DNA of 64,000 nucleotides, from positions 1 to 64,000 of the forward strand of contig JAIPJF010000004.1 of assembly GCA_021734325.1 (NCBI GenBank), given 5' to 3'. This DNA is from Fidelibacterota bacterium. Its GTDB lineage: Bacteria > Fidelibacterota > UBA8477 > JABMPR01. Below, piece after piece: positions 55,201 to 62,209 of this stretch. A program made the position numbers and the translations under genes. The stretch's first letter is position 1. Each line of letters opens with the position of its first letter. Below the pieces are notes generated by a model, which did no database searches, had not been told where the DNA came from, and was given only the letters and a program-made list of their open reading frames with translations.

Positions 55201-55952
55201 TCGACAACGATCCTGTTGATGGCTGGCAGAAGCTCATTATTCGCAGTACTCGCCAACTGAGCCCAGGTTTCTCCACGATCTGTGGTCTTCCATATCCCAC
55301 TCCCGGCGAGGTCCACGACCCTTCCATAACCCATACCCGTACCAGCGTACATCACATCTGGATTCCCGGTACACATTGCCAGGGTGGTGGTAGACAGCGT
55401 TGTCAGGTCAGGCGTCTTGTTCTCCCATACAGCTCCATCCTCAGCAAATTTCCATATTCCGCCACCCACAGTTGCCACAAAACCAGAACGATGGTTGGCA
55501 TCAGCGGGATCCATGACGACGGTACGGGCTCGACCGCTGACATTCCCCGGCCCCCGCTCGATCCAGGTGACCGCACTGGATGCCACTCTGCCCAGGTCCG
55601 TTGTTGAACTAGACGAAGATTCCAACTTACTGAGGCGGGCCTTGGCCATGTTTAATTCTGTCTGCTTATAGTTGGGCTTATAGTAGGTCCCATCAGGGGC
55701 GGTTTTTATTTCGCTTAAGGCCTTCAGAAAGACACCGGGGTTTTCCGCCCTGACCTTTTTAGCTCTATTCTTATTCTTGAGCTTCGCCTTCTGAGTGTCC
55801 TGGGCGAGGATCGGAGTGTGCTCATTATTAAAGGAAAGAACCGCTCGCGCTGACCGATCCTTGACTATCAGCAAAAAAGTAACAATGATGATGGCAGTTA
55901 TACTGGCGATGAATGTTTTTGAATTTGTCAATTTTTTGTACACGTCTCTCAT
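52287..55952 (-). CDS. Large secreted BNR/VPS10-type propeller protein with sorting domain
   Basis: A 1221-residue exported protein. A signal anchor lies near residues 12-32, followed by a lysine- and proline-rich stretch. From about 140 to 850 there are many sialidase/BNR-like repeats (TTDRGETWAQL, SVDGGETWTIS, SKDAGASWVEV, STDGGLTFTEI), as in VPS10/sortilin and photosystem-stability-factor-like propellers. Beta domains of about 860-1120 follow. The C-terminus (from about 1131) is the NYPNPFNP-type sorting domain ending YFCRLQTTDYIKTIKMHYLK (pattern). Probably surface-bound or released; a propeller of this kind can bind or cleave polysaccharide, but no catalytic residues can be assigned. Confidence 0.9.
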   Translation of the reverse strand: MRDVYKKLTNSKTFIASITAIIIVTFLLIVKDRSARAVLSFNNEHTPILAQDTQKAKLKNKNRAKKVRAENPGVFLKALSEIKTAPDGTYYKPNYKQTELNMAKARLSKLESSSSSTTDLGRVASSAVTWIERGPGNVSGRARTVVMDPADANHRSGFVATVGGGIWKFAEDGAVWENKTPDLTTLSTTTLAMCTGNPDVMYAGTGMGYGRVVDLAGSGIWKTTDRGETWAQLASTANNELLPAINRIVVDPNNEHHVVVCSNGDYTSFGPNGGSRESGIFLSLDGGSSWDQTFYPDAVFGNTTDNRVQQIIANPENFNTLYASVNEVGVIKSVDGGETWTISADNFARAQDIGYGEGTYEGISTRTELAISRTDTARLYAAVERRFGVAKLFMSKDAGASWVEVVDVGSNPNWFNGGGESGATGAYTAGWFDNTIAVHPFDEDIVFVGGVELYRLTVNPLTNTRSSTLIASTGVVHADHHWLEMVPTGSSTFRIFNANDGGIAISDNAGISWRQVTGMGTTQFYGADKKPGESAYIGGMQDNGTWRSNADPDKNSFWNRAVYGDGVEVAWNYADPNLLLAGSQNGNLSRSVDGGQNWYAIPDARAGSSPFISKIASSKLDPDLVFTVGMNGVKRSDDFGATWTLSAVAGNWIGWRAFDNVEISVADPQVVWISSRMNYESWIGKKGGIHVSTDGGLTFTEISQNLPANLLEASGIGTHPSDPNTAYLLFSAANGPKIMRTEDLGQTWEDISGFTPAGPVSSNGFPNVAVYSLMVMPDNESTLWAGTEIGLFVSTDAGANWQIADNGLPNVGIFQMQVVDGEIVTATYGRGVWTAMDQIGSYEKPSITLSPRLTNFFQTPAGSMVLDVSLRSPYDSTKIFQNNKLLLKLQATTSALDTSLTLPIVEDGTVLVQIVSYKNGRGYKSAQKSTTIFFAEARKSYQSNFNSIASLGDFFGNGFSIRLNNGFSAPAIHSAHPYPESEDLIYQLKVPIIVQTENAILSYKDVALIEEGIAARYTDPNFWDYVIVEATKDGVSWLPLTNGYDSRLYSVWSSAYEQGLNGNDSNTPGTESMYFKHSLNLLSKFSAGDTIFVRFRLFSDPLAVAWGWAIDSLSIQLAPTARADEPELPMRIALHQNYPNPFNPMTTITYDLPEAAELSMKIYDMTGREVIRIVEGRQKAGYHELQWDGRDDMGRVMSTGIYFCRLQTTDYIKTIKMHYLK

Positions 55953-56110
55953 TGCTTCCCTCGGTTCAGTTGATTAAAGAGTAGAGTAAAGATAAACCCC
56001 TTCCCGCAGAATCCAATTCCCCCATCAACATTAACATTTCATAAGACCCGTAACGGTCACATGAAATATTTCATGATCCAGGCATATTAATCCTGTTGAT
56101 GATGATCGAA

Positions 56111-56578
56111 CTACAGATGAAGGGAGAGTTGGATCTTGGGATAATTCTCGGGGTCAATGCTTACTGAAAGACCGTCCCTCAGGGAAGTCTTCACAAGCTG
56201 AGAGCTTGAATTGAAAATGATCGGTAATGCCCGATTTAAAAACACACCGACAACGTCGTATTTCAAATTGCGCTGATGACTGTATCCTACCTCATGAAAA
56301 CCATCACCCCCTCCATTGAGCAGGTGATTGGTCAGGTCAAGCAGAGCGGTTGAGGAAAAAGCCAGTAGATCGGCTTGCCACCAGGGCAGATAGTCATCAT
56401 AAACCCGGGCCAAGTAGGCTGAACTGACCATCATAAGAACCATCTGATCCGCGGCAATCTCCGGGAGGGTGAATTCGTGACTTTTGGTCACATCAAGTTT
56501 TTGTGCCTGGCTGGTGCCGGCTAAAAGGACGAGAAGCATGAGCCCCTGTACGGGTTTGAGTATCTTTCCTGGCATCAA
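56111..56578 (-). CDS. Small secreted protein, WWQAD paralogue 2
   Basis: A 155-residue protein with signal peptide (about 1-25). Shared with its upstream neighbour are AYLAR-VYDDYLPWWQADLLAFSSTALL, GGGDGF, NLKYDVVGVFLNRALPI and the C-terminal YPKIQLSLHL. The central hydrophobic helices and acidic-tryptophan motif suggest a membrane-associated or barrel-edge protein. Function unknown; DUF2279-like by impression only. It overlaps the neighbour by four bases, so it is the second gene of a tandem pair. Confidence 0.7.
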   Translation of the reverse strand: MMPGKILKPVQGLMLLVLLAGTSQAQKLDVTKSHEFTLPEIAADQMVLMMVSSAYLARVYDDYLPWWQADLLAFSSTALLDLTNHLLNGGGDGFHEVGYSHQRNLKYDVVGVFLNRALPIIFNSSSQLVKTSLRDGLSVSIDPENYPKIQLSLHL

Positions 56579-57078
56579 AGATCCAGCGACAGGGATAATT
56601 TTGGATACGAATATGCCGAAAAATGTAGTGTGTGTCTGGAGCGGTCGGGTTTTCCTTTGACCTGAAGAACCTTCTGGATCAGAAGGGGAAGCACCCTGTT
56701 CGTCGCGATACCCAGCATATCCATTTTCAGGTCATTTGAGGAGAATCCTTCACCACCGAGAAAGCCAGCTTTTTCCCAGGGAACATAACCATCCTTTATC
56801 TCCCAGAGAAGTCCAAGGGAAAGCGTTGTAAGATCAGCCTGCCACCAAACCAGATGATCTTCCAGAACATTTGCAATATACGCTGATCCCATGGCATGAC
56901 TGAGTGACGCATACAGATTAAATTCAATCGGCTCCTTTGACACGCGCCAATCGCCAATATCAATATTGGGGTCATTGGGTGGTCTGTAACCCTGGGCTGT
57001 AAGTTGACCAGCAATAATGAAAACAATAAATATGCTTTTAATGGAAGAAATGACAGGATTAATAGGAGCTGATCTCAT
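56575..57078 (-). CDS. Small secreted protein, WWQAD paralogue 1
   Basis: A 167-residue exported protein (signal peptide about 12-30, cut near TAQG). It matches the downstream gene in AYIANVLEDHLVWWQADL, LLWEIKDGY, GGEGFSSNDLKMDMLGIATNRVLP and YPKLSLSLDL. The tandem arrangement and conserved polar residues (D, WWQAD, NR) point to a two-component or duplicated function of unknown nature. Confidence 0.72.
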   Translation of the reverse strand: MRSAPINPVISSIKSIFIVFIIAGQLTAQGYRPPNDPNIDIGDWRVSKEPIEFNLYASLSHAMGSAYIANVLEDHLVWWQADLTTLSLGLLWEIKDGYVPWEKAGFLGGEGFSSNDLKMDMLGIATNRVLPLLIQKVLQVKGKPDRSRHTLHFSAYSYPKLSLSLDL

Positions 57079-57378
57079 TAAAAACGCCTACTCACTTTTT
57101 CCCCTGCACGATATGGTGAAAAGATCTTGGATAAATTTTTTTCACCGATGAGATCAAATTTAATATGTTTACATACGATTCACAGAAATAAAATATGCCG
57201 CTCACCGGATAAGCTCCTAAAAAATATATGTCAAAGACTTTTCCTCATTTCATCGGATCGCCCTGTGGAATCTGACACGATCTACGACACGCTGAAGTGA
57301 TATAATTGGTTTAGGTGAGCTTCCGATTCATTAGATTGAGGTGAGCATAAAACAAAACGCTCACATAACGAGGATATC
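57079..57378. other. Divergent intergenic region
   Basis: These 300 bases separate the minus-strand pair from the plus-strand endonuclease gene. A TATAAT box (57301-57306) faces the endonuclease, but no -35 stands at normal spacing. Two AGGTGAGC direct repeats occur at 57313 and 57339, 26 bases apart. No ORF or RNA gene is supported. Confidence 0.4.
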
Positions 57379-59358
57379 ATGTTCCAGCGCTTGCTCGTGC
57401 CGGTTTTATTTGTCTGTTCCATTGCCCATGCCCAAGCCCCGGCAGGCTATTATGATACTGCATCGGGCTTAAAAGGGGCAAGTTTAAAGTCGGCCTTGAA
57501 TGATATCATCAAGGGCCATACAAGCTACCCCTATACTGATTCAGGAACAGATGTTTGGGATATCCTCAAAGAAACAGACAAAGATCCCAACAATTCCAGT
57601 AATGTGATCCTGCTTTATACGGGATGGTCAGTGAACGCAGCACAAGAATATAATAATGCTGCTGGGTGGACCAGAGAACATGTCTGGGCAAAATCACGCG
57701 GTATTCTTTATGATGGCTATGGTGCTGAAGATGATGTGGCAGCAACAGATATTCACCACTTGAAACCCGCAGATGTTGGTGTTAATTCTGCTCGCAATAA
57801 TCGCTGGTTTGACTATTGCACAATTCCCTACTTCAGTGACGGTGTTAATACGGGATCCTTCACGAGCACAGAGGCAGAATGGGTCTGGCAACCCCGGGAT
57901 GAAGTTATGGGAGACGTTGCCCGAATGATGTTTTATATGGCGACCCGTTATGAAGGTGAGGAGGGTGAACCAGATCTTGAGCTGATCGATGAGATCCCTG
58001 CTGACAGATATACAAATGAGCCCGTTTTCGCAAAATTATCAACACTATTGGCCTGGCATGCCATCGATCCCGTTGATGAATCTGAACAAAACAGAAATAA
58101 TGTAATCTACAGTTTTCAAGGAAACAGAAATCCCTTTATTGATCATCCTGATTGGGTGGATTCGATTTTCACCATTAACGAGGTCAACAATACAAGCGTT
58201 GAGTTTAAAGTCCCTGGCTCAATGGTTCAGGAAGATGTCGGATCGGTTGATATTGAGGTCGTCATAAAAAATCCTGATTCGAACAATCCGACATCCTGTG
58301 AAATCGTACTTACCTCAAGTACTGGATCATTGGATGATATTGAATCTTATACCACTCAAACTATCATCTTTCCGGCTGGGACAGGGTTGAATCAACGATT
58401 AAATATCCGTGTGACTGATGATGAAATAGCCGAAAGTGGAGAACAATTCACCTTTGGCCTTCAGAATGTAACTGGTGGTAATGCTGCCACTGTTGGCGAT
58501 CTGAATACTTATACTCTGACTATTTCAGCCAGCGATCTGGGCCTCCCTTCCATTGTGATCAATGAGATCATGAACAACCCTTCTGCTGTGGCAGATGCAG
58601 ATGGTGAATGGTTTGAGCTGTACAACTCAGGAGACACGAGTGTTAACCTTCAGAACTGGACCATAAGGGACACAGACAACGACAGTTTCATCATTGATCA
58701 ACCACTAACAATATCTCCCCATGATTATCTGGTCTTTGGAAATAATCAGAACGTTGAGACAAATGGTGGTGCCGAAATTGATTATACCTTCTCTAGCTTT
58801 TATCTAAGCAATTCTGGAGATGAGTTACTGCTGATTAATGAACGCGGTCAGGTTGTTGACTCTGTTGCCTGGGACGGTGGCCCGCAATTTCCTGATCTTG
58901 ATGGTGCATCCATGGCATTAAACGAGCCCGAAGAGAATAACAGTCTGGGTGAAAACTGGAAGGCATCCTCTCTCCCGTTTGGATTAGGCGATTTTGGATC
59001 ACCCGGTGGATCTAATTTTATTATCGCTTTGATCAGCACAGACCCTGGGATAATCCCCGATGATTATACTCTTGTGCAAAACTATCCCAACCCCTTTAAT
59101 CCATATACCAGCATCAGCTATGATCTACCTGAACAATCTGCAGTAAGCTTGACGGTTTTTGATGTTCGAGGTCAGGAGATAAAGACCCTTGAACAATCTG
59201 AAAAATCCCCAGGCAGCCATGAAATAACCTGGAACGGATTGGACCAATCAGGCAATCCAGTGAGTACGGGTGTGTATTTCTGTCACCTGCAGATTGGAAC
59301 CCCGAATTCTGGTGGGGTTCGTTTCAGCAAGACGATTAAGATGTTGATGATTAAATGA
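57379..59358 (+). CDS. Secreted endonuclease I with lamin-tail and sorting domains
   Basis: A 659-residue exported nuclease. A signal peptide (1-18) is followed by the EndA/NucM endonuclease I domain (about 25-260) with WTREHVWAKSRG and TDIHHLKPAD, the beta-beta-metal-type catalytic His region. Then a Calx-beta-like segment (about 275-385), a lamin-tail (LTD) domain (about 390-520, IVINEIMNNPSA, DGEWFELYNSGD) and the C-terminal sorting domain (about 565-659, [14 protein letters not shown]). It would degrade extracellular DNA for phosphorus or nucleobases, and the purines could enter the catabolic island (inference). ACGAGGAT box upstream of the ATG. Confidence 0.92.
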   Translation: MFQRLLVPVLFVCSIAHAQAPAGYYDTASGLKGASLKSALNDIIKGHTSYPYTDSGTDVWDILKETDKDPNNSSNVILLYTGWSVNAAQEYNNAAGWTREHVWAKSRGILYDGYGAEDDVAATDIHHLKPADVGVNSARNNRWFDYCTIPYFSDGVNTGSFTSTEAEWVWQPRDEVMGDVARMMFYMATRYEGEEGEPDLELIDEIPADRYTNEPVFAKLSTLLAWHAIDPVDESEQNRNNVIYSFQGNRNPFIDHPDWVDSIFTINEVNNTSVEFKVPGSMVQEDVGSVDIEVVIKNPDSNNPTSCEIVLTSSTGSLDDIESYTTQTIIFPAGTGLNQRLNIRVTDDEIAESGEQFTFGLQNVTGGNAATVGDLNTYTLTISASDLGLPSIVINEIMNNPSAVADADGEWFELYNSGDTSVNLQNWTIRDTDNDSFIIDQPLTISPHDYLVFGNNQNVETNGGAEIDYTFSSFYLSNSGDELLLINERGQVVDSVAWDGGPQFPDLDGASMALNEPEENNSLGENWKASSLPFGLGDFGSPGGSNFIIALISTDPGIIPDDYTLVQNYPNPFNPYTSISYDLPEQSAVSLTVFDVRGQEIKTLEQSEKSPGSHEITWNGLDQSGNPVSTGVYFCHLQIGTPNSGGVRFSKTIKMLMIK

Positions 59359-59472
59359 GAATCATTTAATCAGAAATCCCGCATTTATTGCGGTGGGGTA
59401 TCTCAGATAGAGTTCATTCTAAACCGGCGATGTAATCAGTGTAACAATCAAGATGACTTTTTGAAGTAAAAG

Positions 59473-59504
59473 GCTGAAGCTCGTCGAAGAAGACGAGCTT
59501 CAGC
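59473..59504. terminator. Strong hairpin terminator between convergent genes
   Basis: A perfect 13-bp stem: GCTGAAGCTCGTC (59473-59485) and GACGAGCTTCAGC (59492-59504), loop GAAGAA. On the minus strand it is followed by CTTTTACTTC, 13 bases after the stop of the small membrane protein gene. It may act in both directions. Confidence 0.85.
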
Positions 59505-59516
59505 TAAACTGGTATG

Positions 59517-59708
59517 CTATTCAGATATGCTGACCTTCTTAAACCATACAGCCAGCGCGATGGATATCAATGCCAGATTTGAACAGATTCGGGAAAACTG
59601 CTCTGCACTAATGCCCAGAATGGTACTTTCCATCAATACAGATACGATCGCTGAAAGTAGTCCCACTGCTGCCAGAATAATCAGTGCCAGAGCGATATTT
59701 CTCATCAT
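59517..59708 (-). CDS. 63-residue membrane protein
   Basis: A small two-helix protein (about 4-24 and 40-57) with a short amphipathic stretch between. The GAGGAGGAG ribosome-binding site seven bases before the ATG makes translation likely. No family recognised. Confidence 0.6.
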   Translation of the reverse strand: MMRNIALALIILAAVGLLSAIVSVLMESTILGISAEQFSRICSNLALISIALAVWFKKVSISE

Positions 59709-59894
59709 TTTAAAACTCCTCCTCTTAGGTTTTTTGCTTACTGTTAATATGATTTAGAACATATTTCCCGCTTGTTCAAAAAGATAAACAGAATTTAGTG
59801 GTTAATTTCTTTGGGACAAGCAATCAATAGCTGAGACCTGCAAGCATCATGTGGCAAATAAAAACACTGACATTTTGTTCAAGCAGACAATCTG

Positions 59895-60848
59895 CTAATC
59901 TTTCACACAGCGTATGGGAATGCCTCTCTGCTTTGGATTCTCAAGATTCACAGTGGCGTATTCGTAGAAGATGCCTGCAAAATAAGCATAGGTTTCATTT
60001 ATCGGCGAGGTGGTCCAATAGTTGCAAAAATTAGATTGTATTGAATAGCCATATGGATCGCTCCTTGATACACCATCTTGTGCATTAAAGCCACTTATGT
60101 TGTCGCGATCACTGTTGAGTCCGGGATGCGGGCCACTGAATAGCTTGATACCAGCTTCAGACTCACCTCCCAGGAAGGTAAATAATATGTCCCAATCAGC
60201 ATAAGTCGGGACGTGCCATCCTTCTGGAGCAATTCCCCGCTCATCTGTGGCTGCCATCCAATTATAGATCAGGCCATAGTCCTCACCGGTACTGCTATCG
60301 TTGTTAAAATAGCAAAAGGCAGCGGAGGTGGTGCTCGTCCATGCCTCCAGGTCGACGAGATGGGGAACAGGCTCGCTATTTCGAAAATGTGTTGTCCTTA
60401 AATTTTCAACCATCCATTTTTGCTCACCGATCTGAACCGTGGCATATTCATTCCCATCTATATCTGTCACAGTGTAGGTACTTGTTGTCCCCACGTTGGA
60501 ATGCGCTGATTTTTTCAAGGTGGCATAGGCAAAGACACGATAACTGTAGGTGGAATCTGCTGACACCTTATCATCAACAAATTCAGTAATATTTTCAGCG
60601 ACTTGGTACTTTTGAATAAAGCTTTCACCCGCTTTTCTTTCGATAAAAAAACCGCGTTCATTGTCCGAATTATCTGTCCAGAAGAGTTGAATCTCAGAGG
60701 CACTAATTGCTTCAACCCTCAGGGTGCTGGGGGCGAGTAAAATATTTGTGCTTTCCGACCCTGGTGCATCACAGTGCTGACATAGAATCGCAGAACACAG
60801 CACCAAGCTTCGGCTTAATTTCATTCCTGGGAAATCTATCTTTAGCAT
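59895..60848 (-). CDS. FISUMP-domain lipoprotein, paralogue 2
   Basis: A 317-residue exported lipoprotein, Cys26 in CQHCDAP being the likely lipid site. Residues of about 38-115 are a fibronectin type III-like domain (LFWTDNSDNERGFFIERK). The remainder is the Fibrobacter succinogenes major paralogous domain (FISUMP): IDGNEYATVQIGEQKWMVENL, YNWMAATDERGIAPEGWHVP, and the final RCVKD. Related domains adopt an Fgl/sulfatase-modifying-like fold; function unknown, a surface role is likely. Its neighbour upstream is a clear paralogue. Confidence 0.85.
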   Translation of the reverse strand: MLKIDFPGMKLSRSLVLCSAILCQHCDAPGSESTNILLAPSTLRVEAISASEIQLFWTDNSDNERGFFIERKAGESFIQKYQVAENITEFVDDKVSADSTYSYRVFAYATLKKSAHSNVGTTSTYTVTDIDGNEYATVQIGEQKWMVENLRTTHFRNSEPVPHLVDLEAWTSTTSAAFCYFNNDSSTGEDYGLIYNWMAATDERGIAPEGWHVPTYADWDILFTFLGGESEAGIKLFSGPHPGLNSDRDNISGFNAQDGVSRSDPYGYSIQSNFCNYWTTSPINETYAYFAGIFYEYATVNLENPKQRGIPIRCVKD

Positions 60849-60914
60849 TTCATTGTTCTCTCTGTTGGCGGTATTTTACCGCACTCAGATACCTCTCTAC
60901 TTGCTACCTATCCT

Positions 60915-61868
60915 TCAGTCTTTCACGCAGCGGACAGATGCACCTGAATTTTTTGGATACCAGCCTTCCCTGGTATATCCATTATAGGCACAGTCAAGAA
61001 AGCAGACAAAAGCTGCATCAGGATCCTCAGTTGAAGACCAGAAAATAGCAGATTGACCTAATTGATAGTAGGTTCCACCGCCACGATATCCTCCTGGCAG
61101 AGCACTAAATCCACTGCTATTGGTTTCCATTGTTGCATATTCCCCCTCTTCCAGGGTTTTCAATTTTTCGCCTGCTTCATAATTACCTCCCAGGTGATCA
61201 ATAAGGGTCAACCACTCATCTTCCGTCGGGATATGCCATCCTTCAGGTGCGAGTCTTCTCTTATCGGCCACAGCGAACCAGTTATACAGAAGACCATATT
61301 GATCTCTATTCTCCGGAGAATTATCATAAAAGCAATAAGCCCCGGCGCTGGTATGGATCCATTGTTCCAGAACTGGCAGTTCCGTTACCGGGACTCCGTT
61401 TCGGTAGTGTTTAGTCCTTAGATTTTCTGCCATCCAGACCTGATTGCCAATGCGCACTGCAGGATATTGATTGCCGTCCACATCTGTAACTGAGATCAGA
61501 CTGCTGGTGGCAAGGTTTGAGTAATCGGATTTTTTGAGGATTGCATAAGCAAAGATTCGATATGTGTAGGTAGAATCTTTCGCAACCTGATCATCAATGA
61601 ACTCGGTAATATTCTCGGCAACCTTGTATTTCTGAATAAAGCCCTGTCCATCATCTCTTTCTATAAAAAAACCGCGCTCCTTATCAGAATTATCAACCCA
61701 GGTTATCCTGATCAGGGAGTCACCGATCGCCTGTGCCCTCAACGCACCTGGAGCTGATAGAATAGTTGAGATTTCCTGGTCTGGGGCGTCACAACCCTGA
61801 TAAGACAGCACCAGGAGTAAAGCAAGTATGCAATTGCAATTTCTCATGACTGGAATACATGATTTCAC
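60915..61868 (-). CDS. FISUMP-domain lipoprotein, paralogue 1
   Basis: Starting at the GTG with GAGGGGG eight bases upstream, the protein has 317 residues, the same as its downstream paralogue, and its lipobox Cys falls at position 26 in YQGCDAP. Fn3 domain with IRITWVDNSDKERGFFIE, then FISUMP: DGNQYPAVRIGNQVWMAENL, YNWFAVADKRRLAPEGWHIP and RCVKD. An ATG farther upstream (61901) is less likely. Identity between the pair is highest in the Fn3 region and the FISUMP core; the final thirds differ more. Confidence 0.83.
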   Translation of the reverse strand: MKSCIPVMRNCNCILALLLVLSYQGCDAPDQEISTILSAPGALRAQAIGDSLIRITWVDNSDKERGFFIERDDGQGFIQKYKVAENITEFIDDQVAKDSTYTYRIFAYAILKKSDYSNLATSSLISVTDVDGNQYPAVRIGNQVWMAENLRTKHYRNGVPVTELPVLEQWIHTSAGAYCFYDNSPENRDQYGLLYNWFAVADKRRLAPEGWHIPTEDEWLTLIDHLGGNYEAGEKLKTLEEGEYATMETNSSGFSALPGGYRGGGTYYQLGQSAIFWSSTEDPDAAFVCFLDCAYNGYTREGWYPKNSGASVRCVKD

Positions 61869-62209
61869 AAGCACAACCCCCTCTTGGATCGGCATTGCCA
61901 TTTAAACAGATCAATTATACGTGCTAATGTCAGCAAAATATAAGCGCATCTATTTTACATACACTATATTTGTTTAGTAAGTGGGGCTCTCCAAAAATGA
62001 CGATTCAGAATTCGAATGGATGGGCGAAATGATCGAGTATTGTTCTGTTGCGGATTCATGACCTCAAGCTTCTTCTTTTTGCGACTCTTGTGTTGGTCAA
62101 GTAAATCTCTGTTATAGATTACATGGTTTACTGGCAGGGGGTCCATTCAGTGATCCCTTATACCGTTTTGCATATTATGATATAACAAAGCCCTGGCTTT
62201 GGGGGAATT
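61869..62209. other. Divergent intergenic region
   Basis: About 340 bases between the FISUMP lipoprotein and the amidohydrolase gene. It is AT-rich at the left. CAAAGCC-CT-GGCTTTG (62187-62202) forms a tight hairpin just before the GGGGGA ribosome-binding region of the right-hand gene. No coding region or RNA gene is supported. Confidence 0.4.

Noticed and set aside
61964-62146. 60-codon minus-strand frame in the gap before the tandem amidohydrolase
   Set aside because: No ribosome-binding site, no hydrophobic or domain pattern; probably noncoding.
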